Source: Jatrophihabitans sp. GAS493 (GTDB taxonomy: Bacteria; Actinomycetota; Actinomycetes; Mycobacteriales; Jatrophihabitantaceae). From it: a DNA stretch of 64,000 nt. The stretch covers positions 248,001 to 312,000 of the forward strand of contig NZ_LT907982.1 in NCBI RefSeq assembly GCF_900230215.1, in the 5' to 3' direction. Numbering within the stretch: position 1 is the stretch's first letter; the number at the start of each line of letters is the position of its first letter. Both the position numbers and the translations under genes were made by a program. Positions 10,550 to 19,658 of this stretch are shown piece after piece. Below the pieces are notes generated by a model. It was not told the DNA's origin and ran no database searches. It saw nothing but the letters and a program-made list of their open reading frames with translations.

Positions 10550-11719
10550 ATGACGAGAATGACGAAGGCGGCGCCCCAGCCGGAGACGCTGCGCCCCGGT
10601 CTGGCCGAAGAGGAACACCAGATCACCAGCAAAATGTGGCGATCCGGTTGGCAGCGTTTCGTCTTTCCGTCGTTCTGGCTGGTCTACCTGGCGCAGGTGG
10701 CGAGCGGGATCAACAAGCATTCGACGGGGGCCGCGGCCTTCCTCGGCTACGTGCTGATCTTCGCCTTCGCCGCCTGCTACCTGCTGGCGATGACCTCGGG
10801 CTGGAGCGGGCAGACCCGCCGCTTCTGGATCCTGTACCTGATCGCGGTCATCATCGCCGTCATCGAGTTGCCACTGGCGCACGAGGATGCCTTCGTCTGT
10901 GTGGTCTATCTGGCCGTGCTGGCGGTGGCCAGCGCCCATCGTTATGCGCTGGGCATCGTGGCTGCCCTCACCGTCGCCACCATCGTGGCGCCGGCGCTGG
11001 TGCCGTCCTGGAACGCCGGGCTCAACTTCTCCACCGGCGTGATCGTGGGGCTCGTGTCGATGGCGATGTTCGGGTTCTTCAACATCGTGCGGGCGAACAT
11101 CGCCTTGAGTGAGGCCCGCGCCGAGGTGGCGCGCCTCGCGGCCGAGAACGAACGCTCGCGAATTGCCCGGGATCTGCATGATCTTCTCGGTCATTCGCTC
11201 ACCACCATCACCGTCAAGGCCAGCCTGGCCCGCCGGCTCTCCAGCATCGATCCGGCCCGCGCCGCCCAGGAGATCAAAGAGGTCGAGGAGCTCTCCCGGC
11301 GCGCGCTGGCCGACGTCCGCACCGCTGTGTCGGGCTACCACGACGTCACCCTGATCGGCGAGATCGCCAGTGCCCGGGAGGTGCTTCGGGCGGCCGGCGT
11401 CGACGCGACGCTCCCCGGCGCGGTCGACGTGGTCGACCCGTCGCTACAGGAGCTCTTCGGCTGGGTGACCCGGGAAGGCGTGACGAACATCGTGCGGCAC
11501 TCCCGGGCCGAGCGCTGTGAGATCTCGCTCGGCCCGAACTGGATCGACATCTGCGATAACGGCAAGGGCGGGCTGTCCGGCGCCGGGAACGGACTCAGCG
11601 GGCTGCGCGAACGGGTCGAGGCGGCCGGTGGGTTCGTCACGATCGGCAGCGCGACCGCGCTCGTCGGCTTCAGGCTGCGCGTCGATGTCCCACTGGACTC
11701 TGAATTGGTACCCAGTTGA
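10550..11719 (+). CDS. DesK-like sensor histidine kinase
   Basis: The 389-residue kinase has about five N-terminal membrane helices (residues 40-190). A HisKA_3 dimerisation domain follows, with the phospho-acceptor His in ARDLHDLLGHSL. The HATPase_c domain has an N-box in GVTNIVRHSRA and a glycine box in GNGLSGLRERV. This layout matches DesK-type kinases that sense membrane state or antibiotics and often control the neighbouring ABC exporter. Its stop overlaps the TTG start of the response regulator. The signal is unknown. Confidence 0.92.
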   Translation: MTRMTKAAPQPETLRPGLAEEEHQITSKMWRSGWQRFVFPSFWLVYLAQVASGINKHSTGAAAFLGYVLIFAFAACYLLAMTSGWSGQTRRFWILYLIAVIIAVIELPLAHEDAFVCVVYLAVLAVASAHRYALGIVAALTVATIVAPALVPSWNAGLNFSTGVIVGLVSMAMFGFFNIVRANIALSEARAEVARLAAENERSRIARDLHDLLGHSLTTITVKASLARRLSSIDPARAAQEIKEVEELSRRALADVRTAVSGYHDVTLIGEIASAREVLRAAGVDATLPGAVDVVDPSLQELFGWVTREGVTNIVRHSRAERCEISLGPNWIDICDNGKGGLSGAGNGLSGLRERVEAAGGFVTIGSATALVGFRLRVDVPLDSELVPS

Positions 11720-12321
11720 TCAGACTTCTCGTCGCCGATGACCAGGGAATGATCCGGGCCGCACTGGTGGCACTACTGGAGTTGGAGGAGGACTTCGTCG
11801 TCGTCGTCCAGGTCGGCCGCGGTGACGAAGTCGTGGCCGCCGCCCGCAGCAGCGCGGCTGACGTGGCCCTGCTCGACATCGAGATGCCCGGACTCGATGG
11901 GCTGGCGGCGGCCGCCGCGCTGGCTCAGCAGCTGCCTGACTGTCGGGTCCTGATCCTCACCACCTTCGGCCGCCCTGGCTACCTGCGCCGGGCGATGGAG
12001 GCCGGCGTTCTCGGCTTCCTCGTGAAGGACGCCCCGGCCGAGCAGCTGGCCGATGCGGTCCGCCGGGTGTCGAATGGGGAGCGGGTGGTTGACCCGGCGC
12101 TCGCCGCGGCGACCCTGGCCGGCGGCGCCTCACCGCTGACCGGACGCGAACGGGACGTCCTGGTGGCGGCCCGGGACGGGGCCACCGTGGCCGATATTGC
12201 GGCGAAGCTCTTCCTCTCGCAGGGCACCGTGCGCAACTATCTGTCGGCGGCGATCGCCAAGACGGATACCCGAAACCGGGTGGAGGCGGTCAGACGGGCT
12301 GAGCAGCGGGGTTGGTTGTGA
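11716..12321 (+). CDS. NarL/DesR-family response regulator
   Basis: The 201-residue regulator has a receiver domain with the acidic pair in VADDQG, the phospho-acceptor Asp in ALLDIEMPG and the conserved Lys in FLVKDAP. A LuxR-type helix-turn-helix follows (LTGRERDVL, then IAAKLFLSQGTVRNYLS). The start is TTG 11716, coupled to the kinase stop. It is the natural partner of that kinase and probably controls the exporter genes upstream. Confidence 0.93.
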   Translation: MIRLLVADDQGMIRAALVALLELEEDFVVVVQVGRGDEVVAAARSSAADVALLDIEMPGLDGLAAAAALAQQLPDCRVLILTTFGRPGYLRRAMEAGVLGFLVKDAPAEQLADAVRRVSNGERVVDPALAAATLAGGASPLTGRERDVLVAARDGATVADIAAKLFLSQGTVRNYLSAAIAKTDTRNRVEAVRRAEQRGWL

Positions 12322-12372
12322 GACGACCCGCCAAACCGGGCGATTTCACGCTGCCAATTTCTTCGCCGAGCG

Positions 12373-12387
12373 TGTACGTTGCGTACA
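12373..12387. promoter_or_regulatory. Operator-like inverted repeat upstream of the secreted oxidase gene
   Basis: TGTACG-TTG-CGTACA is a perfect 6-bp inverted repeat with a 3-bp spacer, 74 bp upstream of the oxidase ATG and 52 bp after the response-regulator stop. It may be a regulator site for the oxidase gene. No regulator is assigned. Confidence 0.35.
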
Positions 12388-12460
12388 GCACGAGCCTCTT
12401 GAGCTAAGACAGGCTGGATATCGAGGCTGGATGTGCCAGAACGGTTGGGGGATCGATCTG

Positions 12461-15400
12461 ATGAAGTCTTTTTCTGCTGCCCGAATTCTGCCGGCGGATC
12501 GTAGGGCGAATCGCCCACGGGTTGACCCGGGCCGACCGAGCGCGCGATCGGTTGCCTCGCGGGCAGTCGGGCTGGTCACCACCTCGGCCGTGATCGCCGG
12601 GCTCGGCGCCGCCTACGCGGCCCCGGCCAGCGCGGCGGCGACGCCGCCGGCCTTCGTCCAGCAGGTGAGCACCCACCTGACGAACAAGACCAGCGTGACA
12701 ATGACCCCGACCGCCACCCTGGGGGACGGGAATCGACTCATCGTCGAGGTCGGCGTGTGGAGCGCCGCCAACGCGACGGCCAGCACCATCACCGACAGCG
12801 CGGGGAACGTCTACCGCGAACTGGTGCACACCACCGCTGCCGACCACACCGAGATGAGCGTCTGGACGGCACCGATCACCGCCGGCGCCGGCACGAAGCC
12901 GGTGATCACCGTCAAGGCGACCGGCACGGCCGATATCGGAGCGGTGGCCCTCGAGTACTCCGGCCTGGCCGCCGCCGGGGCGACTGCGGTCGATCAGTCG
13001 GCGACCAAGAACGGCCTCACCACCGCGGCCGCCACGGTGAGCTCCAGCGCGACCCCGGCCGTCACCGGAAGCAACGAATTCGCCCTTGGTTTCTATGTTG
13101 ATTCCGGCTTCGGCGCCACCCTTGGAGCCGGTGCCGGTTTCACCCAGCGGGCCAACGTCTCGCCCAACGGCGACATGCAGATGCTGGTCGAGGACGCCCC
13201 GGTGGCGATCGCCAGCACCCCGGCCGCAGCGACCGCCGCCGGCAAGAACACCTACTGGCAGATGGCGACCATCGTCTTCAACCCGGCCCAGACCGGGCCG
13301 GCGACGGCGCCGTCGGCCCCCACCGGCCTGATCGCCACGGCGGGCGACAGCTCGGCCAGCCTCAGCTGGGGCGCGCCGAACAACGGTGGCAGCCCGATAA
13401 CCTCGTACACCGTCACGCCGAAACAGGGCACCACGGCGCTGACCCCGATCAGCATCACCGGCACCCCGACCACGGCGACCATCCCCGGGCTCACCAACGG
13501 CCAGCAGTACTCCTTCGACGTCACCGCCACCAACAGCGTCGGCACCGGCCCGGCCGCGACGTCGAACGCGGTCACTCCGGTGGCCGCCCCGGGCGGTAGC
13601 TGGGCCCCGCTGCGGACCTGGCCGATCATGCCGCTGGCCACTCACCTGCTCTACAACGGCAAGACGATCTCCTGGGACGGCTGGCAGCAGCCGCAGCCGA
13701 GCGTCGTCTGGGACCCGGCCAACCCGACGGTCTTCACCACCATCAACCCACCGGACAGCATCTTCTGCGACGGAGCCGCCTCCCTTCCGGACGGGCGGCT
13801 GCTGGTGATCGGCGGCTACGGAGGCCTGTCGACCGGCCAGCTCGGCATCGTCGACACGAACATCTTCGATCCGGCGTCCAACACCTGGTCACGGGTGGCC
13901 GACATGAACTATCCGCGCTGGTACCCGACGGTCACCGAACTCGCTGATGGTCGTTACCTCGCGGTCAGCGGCAACAGCAGCGACACGATGACCTGGGCCG
14001 ATACACCCGAGGTGTACGACCCGGCGAGCAACACCTGGACGCTCCTGCCGGGCGTCAACACCTCCTCCGTGCACGAGGAGGAGTACCCGTTCAGCTACGA
14101 GGTGCCCAGCGGTGACGTCTTCGTGATGGGTCCGGAGGAGGACAACTCGCACCTGCTCAACGTCGCCAACCAGACCTGGACCAACGTCGGGTCCAGTGGA
14201 CTCTTCAACGGCTCGTCAGTGATGTACCGCCCGGGCAAGATCCTCTACAGCGGCGGCGCACCGCTGATCGACGCGCAGGTCGGCTCGAAGAACAACACCG
14301 CGGTGGTCGACCTGAACGCGGCCACGCCGACCTGGCGCCAGACGGCTCCGATGGCCTACAACCGGATCTACCACAACCTGACGATGCTGGCCGACGGGAC
14401 AGTCCTGGCCGTCGGTGGCTCGGCGACCAGCGATCAGACGGTGATCACCACCGGTGTGCTGCCGACCGAGATCTGGAACCCGACCACCGAGACGTGGACC
14501 ACCGGCGCGTCGATGGCCGCGGCCCGCAACTACCACTCGACGTCGGTGCTGCTGCCCGACGCGACGGTCCTGGTCAGTGGCGGCGGCCACTCCGAAGGCC
14601 TGCAGAACCCGGGGCAGTACTCGTCGCAGATCTACTCACCGGCCTACCTGTCCCAAGGCCCCCGGCCGACGATCACCTCGGCTTCGGCCTCGGCCACCTA
14701 CGGCGATCCGATCACGGTGAACACGCCGGACGCGGCGTCGATCACCGCGGTGAACCTGGTGTCGCTGGGGGCGGACACCCACCAGATCGACATGAACCAG
14801 CACTTCGTCCCGCTCAACTTCACCGCCGGTAGCGGCTCCCTGAACGTCACCGCGCCGGCCTCGGGCACCATCGCCCCGCCCGGCTACTACATGCTCTTCA
14901 TCCTGAAGAACGGCGTGCCCTCGATAGCGAAGTTCGTGCATATCGGCGCCGCCACCGCACAGACGGTCCCCGGCACCGTCACCGGCACCGTCGCCGTCGC
15001 CGGCAACAAGACGGCCAGCGTGCAGTGGAACGCCCCGACCGACGGGGGCGCCCCGATCACCTCCTACCAGGTCACGCCGTACATCGGGACGACCGCCCAG
15101 GACCCGGTCCTGGTCAGCGGCGGAAACCCGGTCGCCACCTCGACGACGGTCACCGGCCTGAGCAACGGCACCACGTACACCTTCAAGGTGGCGGCGACCA
15201 ACGCCGTCGGAACCGGCCCCAGCTCGACGGCCTCCAACGCCGTCACCCCGGCGAGCGCGCCGGCCGCGGCCTTCGTCCAGAAGGCCACCGGCAGTACCGG
15301 CGCCGCCACCAGCGTCTCGGTCACACCGGGGGCCAATGTTGCCGTCGGCGATCGGATGCTGGTGCAGGTCTCGGTCTGGAACGCCGCGCACACCACCGCC

Positions 15401-16852
15401 TCCGGAGTGACCGACTCTGCTGGGAACGTCTATACCGAGTTGACTCATAAGGTCGCCTCCGACGGCACCGAGATGAGCGTGTGGAGCGCGCCGGTCACCG
15501 CTGGCGGGGTGAGACCCTCGATCACCGCCACCGTCGGCTCGACGGCCGACATCGGGATCACCGCGCTGGAGTACTCCGGGCTCTCGACTGCGGCCGGTAG
15601 CGGCTCGCTCGACACCAGCGCGCAGGCGACGGGCACGACCTCGGGTGCCGCTTCGGTGAGCTCCGGGGCGACCGCCGCCGCGTCCTCCAGCGGCGAGCTA
15701 GCGGTCGGCTTCTACGCCGACTCCGGGTTCGGCTCGACCCTGGTCGCGGGCTCCGGCTGGACCCAGCGGGCCAACGTCTCGCCGAACAACAGCATGCAGC
15801 TGCTGGCTCAGGATCAGAGCGTGGCGGCCGGGGCGACCGCGAACTCGACGTCGACCACCGGCGCCAACACGATCTGGCTGGCGGCGACGCTGGTCTTCAA
15901 GTCCGCCGTCTCCACGCCGCCGACCGCTCCGGCGGCGCCGACGGCGGTCTCCGCGATCCCCGGGAACAGCCGGGCCACGGTGAGCTGGACCGCCCCGAAC
16001 AACGGCGGCAGCCCGATCACCGGCTATACGGTCACGCCCTACATCGCTTCGGCCGCGCAGCCCTCGACACCCGTCGCGGCGGGGAGCACGTCGACGACGA
16101 TCAACTCCCTCATCAACGGGACGTCGTACACCTTCCGGGTCACCGCGACCAACGCCATCGGCACGTCACTGCCGTCGTCGGCCTCGAACTCGGTGGTCCC
16201 GACCGCGGTCGTGGCGCCGGCTTTCGTCCAGCAGACGAGCGCCCAGTCAGCCGCTAAGACATCGCTGACGGTGACGCCGTCGAGCAGCATCTCGGCCGGC
16301 AATCGGCTCATCGTCCAGGTCGGCGTGTGGAGTGCCGACGGCGCCACCACCTCCGCAGTCAAGGATGCCGCCGGCAACACCTACTCCGAACTGCTCCACT
16401 TCACGGCCTCGGACGGGACCGAGATGAGTGTCTGGAGCGCTCCGGTGACGGCGGGCAGCGGCACCAAGCCGGTGATCACCGCGACCACCACCAAGAAGGC
16501 GGACATCGGCGTCGGCTTCTCCGAGTACTCCGGATTGGCTGCGACGAGCCCCGTGGACGTGACCGCGCAGGCCGCCGGAACCACCACGGCGAACCAGGCG
16601 GTGAGCTCCGGCGCGACGCCGGCGACCACCCAGAACGGGCTGGCCATCGGCTTCTACGCCGACTCCGGGTTCTCGACCACGCCGACGGCTGACCCCGGCT
16701 ACACGGCTCGGGTGAATCTGGCCAAGAATGGCAACATGGACCTACTCACCGAGGATGCCTCGGTCGCCGCGGGGGCGACCCCGGGCGCGAGCGCCGGTAC
16801 GCAGGCCAAGACGATCTGGCTGATGGCCACCATCGTCTTCAAGAGCGCCTGA
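12461..16852 (+). CDS. Giant secreted copper-radical oxidase (galactose/glyoxal oxidase-like) with fibronectin III and repeated novel domains
   Basis: The 1463-residue protein starts with a long signal peptide (basic segment, then hydrophobic SAVIAGLGAAYA, cleavage near PASA-A). Domain order: repeat domain R1 (about 65-290), fibronectin III, galactose-oxidase kelch propeller with a C-terminal E-set domain (about 385-825), fibronectin III, R2, fibronectin III, R3. The copper-radical ligands are all visible: Cys436 (FCDGA) and Tyr488 (RWYPT) for the thioether crosslink, Tyr691-His692 (NYHST) and His774 (ADTHQ). I infer an active enzyme oxidising an alcohol or aldehyde with O2 to give H2O2. R1-R3 share the pattern DxAGNxYxELxH then MSVWxAPxTAG and probably bind carbohydrate, though I do not recognise the domain. 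GGGGG about 9 bases before ATG 12461 decides the start. Confidence 0.88.
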   Translation: MKSFSAARILPADRRANRPRVDPGRPSARSVASRAVGLVTTSAVIAGLGAAYAAPASAAATPPAFVQQVSTHLTNKTSVTMTPTATLGDGNRLIVEVGVWSAANATASTITDSAGNVYRELVHTTAADHTEMSVWTAPITAGAGTKPVITVKATGTADIGAVALEYSGLAAAGATAVDQSATKNGLTTAAATVSSSATPAVTGSNEFALGFYVDSGFGATLGAGAGFTQRANVSPNGDMQMLVEDAPVAIASTPAAATAAGKNTYWQMATIVFNPAQTGPATAPSAPTGLIATAGDSSASLSWGAPNNGGSPITSYTVTPKQGTTALTPISITGTPTTATIPGLTNGQQYSFDVTATNSVGTGPAATSNAVTPVAAPGGSWAPLRTWPIMPLATHLLYNGKTISWDGWQQPQPSVVWDPANPTVFTTINPPDSIFCDGAASLPDGRLLVIGGYGGLSTGQLGIVDTNIFDPASNTWSRVADMNYPRWYPTVTELADGRYLAVSGNSSDTMTWADTPEVYDPASNTWTLLPGVNTSSVHEEEYPFSYEVPSGDVFVMGPEEDNSHLLNVANQTWTNVGSSGLFNGSSVMYRPGKILYSGGAPLIDAQVGSKNNTAVVDLNAATPTWRQTAPMAYNRIYHNLTMLADGTVLAVGGSATSDQTVITTGVLPTEIWNPTTETWTTGASMAAARNYHSTSVLLPDATVLVSGGGHSEGLQNPGQYSSQIYSPAYLSQGPRPTITSASASATYGDPITVNTPDAASITAVNLVSLGADTHQIDMNQHFVPLNFTAGSGSLNVTAPASGTIAPPGYYMLFILKNGVPSIAKFVHIGAATAQTVPGTVTGTVAVAGNKTASVQWNAPTDGGAPITSYQVTPYIGTTAQDPVLVSGGNPVATSTTVTGLSNGTTYTFKVAATNAVGTGPSSTASNAVTPASAPAAAFVQKATGSTGAATSVSVTPGANVAVGDRMLVQVSVWNAAHTTASGVTDSAGNVYTELTHKVASDGTEMSVWSAPVTAGGVRPSITATVGSTADIGITALEYSGLSTAAGSGSLDTSAQATGTTSGAASVSSGATAAASSSGELAVGFYADSGFGSTLVAGSGWTQRANVSPNNSMQLLAQDQSVAAGATANSTSTTGANTIWLAATLVFKSAVSTPPTAPAAPTAVSAIPGNSRATVSWTAPNNGGSPITGYTVTPYIASAAQPSTPVAAGSTSTTINSLINGTSYTFRVTATNAIGTSLPSSASNSVVPTAVVAPAFVQQTSAQSAAKTSLTVTPSSSISAGNRLIVQVGVWSADGATTSAVKDAAGNTYSELLHFTASDGTEMSVWSAPVTAGSGTKPVITATTTKKADIGVGFSEYSGLAATSPVDVTAQAAGTTTANQAVSSGATPATTQNGLAIGFYADSGFSTTPTADPGYTARVNLAKNGNMDLLTEDASVAAGATPGASAGTQAKTIWLMATIVFKSA

Positions 16853-16861
16853 GCCCGCCGG

Positions 16862-17989
16862 TTGGAGTCGATCGCTGCGGCCTATCGAGGTCGACAGAAC
16901 AGCCTTAATTTCCTGCGCCTTCTGCTGGCCGTGACCGTGCTTCTCGCCCACCAGGTCGAGCTCGGCGGGTTCGGGTCGGATCAGGCCTCACCCGAGATTC
17001 GAGCCGGGCGTTGGGCGGTGGCCGGCTTCTTCGCGATCTCCGGCTTCCTCATCACCAACAGCCGTCGCCGGCGGTCGTTCGGGTCCTACCTGCGCCACCG
17101 GTTCCTCCGGATCTATCCGGCGTTCCTGGTCTGCCTCATCCTCACTGCGGTCATCTTCGCGCCGCTGGCCCAGGTGATCGGGCCGGGTCGGGTCGAGTGG
17201 GGATCGGCCGGGCACTACGTGCTGGACAACCTGGCCCTGAACATCAACCAGTACGACATCCGGCACACTCTGGACTCGGTGCCGTTCCCGCAGGCCTGGG
17301 ACGGCTCGCTCTGGACGCTCTACTTCGAGTTCGCCTGCTACCTGATGATCGGCCTGCTCCTCTTCGCCCCGCTGCGGCTGCACCGGCACCTGGTGCTGGT
17401 CGCCTTCGTCCTGCTGCTGATTGTGGCCAGCGCTCACGTAGCCGGTGGCCGGTTCATCAACTACACGGAGCTGGCGACCCTGGGTACGGCGTTCTTCGCC
17501 GGGGCGCTGGCCGCGCTGTGGAGTGACCGGCTGCGGCTGGGCTGGCCGATCGCCGCTGTGGCGGCGGTGGCCTGCGGGGTGGCGATGGCTGTCGATCGCC
17601 TCGACACCCTCGGTGCCATCCCGCTGACCTATCTGCTGCTCTGGCTCGGCGCCCGGCTGCGGCTGGACCGGGTGGGTGCGCGCAACGACATCTCCTACGG
17701 CATCTACATCTATGCCTTTCCGCTGCAGCAACTGCTGGTGCTGCTCACCGTGCAGCATCTCGGCTACCCGATCTCCAGCCTGCTGGCGATGCTACTCACC
17801 GTCCCGGTTGCCGCCGCCAGTTGGTTCGCAGTGGAGCGTCCGGCGCTGCGGCTGGCGCAGCGGTCCGACCGCTGGTTCGCCGGCCGCGCCGGGTGGGATG
17901 GTGAACCAGCGGAGGACCGAGGACGGACTTCGGGGCGTGTTCAGACGTTCCGGCACGAGCAGACGCCGAGCGCTACGTTGGAGGCGTGA
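16862..17989 (+). CDS. Acyltransferase 3 (OafA/YrhL-like) membrane protein
   Basis: The 375-residue integral membrane protein has about ten hydrophobic segments. Family signatures are NFLRLLLAVTVLLAHQ at the start and FFAISGFLITNS, followed by the Arg-rich SRRRRS and FLRIYPAF. Family members transfer acetyl or other acyl groups to surface polysaccharides, lipids or antibiotics. The start is a TTG 9 bp after the oxidase stop; there is no better start that keeps the first helix. The hydrophilic C-terminal tail of about 45 residues is not part of the family. A methyltransferase start overlaps the stop (GTGA). Confidence 0.85.
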   Translation: MESIAAAYRGRQNSLNFLRLLLAVTVLLAHQVELGGFGSDQASPEIRAGRWAVAGFFAISGFLITNSRRRRSFGSYLRHRFLRIYPAFLVCLILTAVIFAPLAQVIGPGRVEWGSAGHYVLDNLALNINQYDIRHTLDSVPFPQAWDGSLWTLYFEFACYLMIGLLLFAPLRLHRHLVLVAFVLLLIVASAHVAGGRFINYTELATLGTAFFAGALAALWSDRLRLGWPIAAVAAVACGVAMAVDRLDTLGAIPLTYLLLWLGARLRLDRVGARNDISYGIYIYAFPLQQLLVLLTVQHLGYPISSLLAMLLTVPVAAASWFAVERPALRLAQRSDRWFAGRAGWDGEPAEDRGRTSGRVQTFRHEQTPSATLEA

Positions 17990-18792
17990 CCTTCCCGGGA
18001 GTGCCGCATGCGCGGCTGGCCGCGGCCGATCGCCACCGCTTGGCGGCCACCTTCGATGACGCCGCCGATGTCTACGACCGGGCCCGCCCCGGATTTCCGG
18101 CGGTGGCGCTGGATTGGATCCTCCCGGCCGGAGCAGGCGAGGTGCTGGACCTGGGGGCCGGCACCGGGAAGCTGACCCGCTCGCTGGTGGCCCGGGGACT
18201 CACGGTGACCGCGATCGACCCGTCGCCGAACATGCTGGCCCGACTGCGCGAACACCTGCCGACCATCGACTCACGGTTGGGCAGTGCGGAGGCGATCGAT
18301 CTGCCCGATGCCAGCATGGACGCGGTGCTGGTCGGGTCGGCCTTCCACTGGTTCGACCGCCCGGCGGCCGACGCCGAGATCGCGAGGGTGCTGCGTCCCG
18401 GCGGCGTCGCCGGATTGCTGTGGAACCGTCGCGACCCGGCCTCGTCGAGCTTCAACGCCTTCGACGCGGCGAGCGTGGCGGCCAGCCACAGCATGGGACG
18501 GGCGGTGGAGCACCTGCGGCCGGAGCGCAACAGCTCAGTCGAACTGGATCGTCACTTCTTCGGCCCCACCGAGCGGGGCGACTTCGAGCACAGCCAGGAA
18601 CTGAGCATCGACGGGGTACTGGAACTCATCAGTTCCCGCTCCTACGTCATCGCGATGCACGACGATGATCGCCGTGACCTGCTGGCGACCATCCGCCGCC
18701 GCATCGAGGCCGAGGTGCCGGCCGGGGAACTGATCGAGGTCGGATACACGACGATCGCGCTGCGCGCCGAGCGGGCGATCCCAGCCGGCTGA
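17986..18792 (+). CDS. Class I SAM-dependent methyltransferase
   Basis: The 268-residue protein has the SAM-binding motif VLDLGAGTGKLTRSL (about residues 50-64), motif II region VTAIDPSPNML and motif III VLRPGGVAGLLWN. It resembles the Methyltransf_11 family. The N-terminus (FDDAADVYDRARP) is typical of small-molecule methyltransferases of this group. The substrate is unknown. The GTG start overlaps the acyltransferase stop, so both may decorate the same product. It converges on coaX with 21 bp between stops. Confidence 0.88.
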   Translation: MTFPGVPHARLAAADRHRLAATFDDAADVYDRARPGFPAVALDWILPAGAGEVLDLGAGTGKLTRSLVARGLTVTAIDPSPNMLARLREHLPTIDSRLGSAEAIDLPDASMDAVLVGSAFHWFDRPAADAEIARVLRPGGVAGLLWNRRDPASSSFNAFDAASVAASHSMGRAVEHLRPERNSSVELDRHFFGPTERGDFEHSQELSIDGVLELISSRSYVIAMHDDDRRDLLATIRRRIEAEVPAGELIEVGYTTIALRAERAIPAG

Positions 18793-18813
18793 GCCGCCGG
18801 CGCGGTTGGTACC

Positions 18814-19587
18814 TCAGGCGTTGCGTTCGTAGATGAGCCGCAGGCCGAGCAGGGTCAGGTCGGGCTCGAAGCGGGTGATCGTCTCGGAATTGTCGGTCAT
18901 CAGCGGGGCCAGCCCTCCGGTCGCGATCACCTCGACCGACTCCGGGGCGTCGGGCACCAACTCGCGGCTCAGCCGACGCACCAATCCGTCGACCTGACCG
19001 GCGAATCCATAGAGAATTCCGGACTGAAGTGCCTCGACGGTGCTCTTGCCGATCGGCGAGCGGGGCAGCACCAGCTCCACCTTGCGCAGCTGCGCGGCGC
19101 GGGCGGCCAGCGCGTCCAGGGAGATCTCGATGCCGGGGGCCAGCGCCCCACCCATGAACTCGCCCTTGGCACTGACCACGTCGAAGTTGGTGGTGGTGCC
19201 GAAGTCGACGACGATCGCCGGGCCGTGCACGAGGTGGAATGCCGCCAGCGTGTTGACGATCCGGTCGGCGCCGACCTCCTTGGGGTTCTCGTACTGCAGG
19301 CTGACGCCGGTGCGCACGCCAGGCTCGACGAGTACCGTGGGCAGGCCCGGGTAGTAGCGCTCCAGCATGACGCGTAGTTCGCGCATGGCGGCTGGGACCG
19401 TGGAGCAGGCCGCGACCCCGTCAACGGTGTGCTCGGCCAGCAGACCGCGGAAGGTGAGGGCAAGCTCGTCGGCGGTGCTGCGGGCATCGGTCTTGATGCG
19501 CCAGGAGTGGTCGAGCTTCTCCCCGTCGAAGATGCCGAGCACCGTGTTGGTGTTGCCGATGTCAATCGCAAGCAGCATGTGCCGCAC
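18814..19587 (-). CDS. coaX: Type III pantothenate kinase
   Basis: CoaX phosphorylates pantothenate, the first committed step of CoA synthesis. The 257-residue protein starts LLAIDIGNTNTVLGIF (phosphate-binding loop), has GADRIVN and VVDFGTTTNFDV of the ASKHA fold and GGALAPGIEISLDAL. Type III enzymes are not feedback-inhibited by CoA. The start may be GTG 19587 (AGAGAGA upstream) or ATG 19578, only three codons apart. It is the last gene of the DUF2520-panC-nadB-nadC-coaX run, 71 bp after nadC. Confidence 0.96.
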   Translation of the reverse strand: MRHMLLAIDIGNTNTVLGIFDGEKLDHSWRIKTDARSTADELALTFRGLLAEHTVDGVAACSTVPAAMRELRVMLERYYPGLPTVLVEPGVRTGVSLQYENPKEVGADRIVNTLAAFHLVHGPAIVVDFGTTTNFDVVSAKGEFMGGALAPGIEISLDALAARAAQLRKVELVLPRSPIGKSTVEALQSGILYGFAGQVDGLVRRLSRELVPDAPESVEVIATGGLAPLMTDNSETITRFEPDLTLLGLRLIYERNA

Positions 19588-19658
19588 CGTTCTCTCTGCG
19601 CTCGTGGCCGGTTCTGGTCGTTGAAGACCCGAAGCAGCCAGGACCGGAAGGGGTTAGC

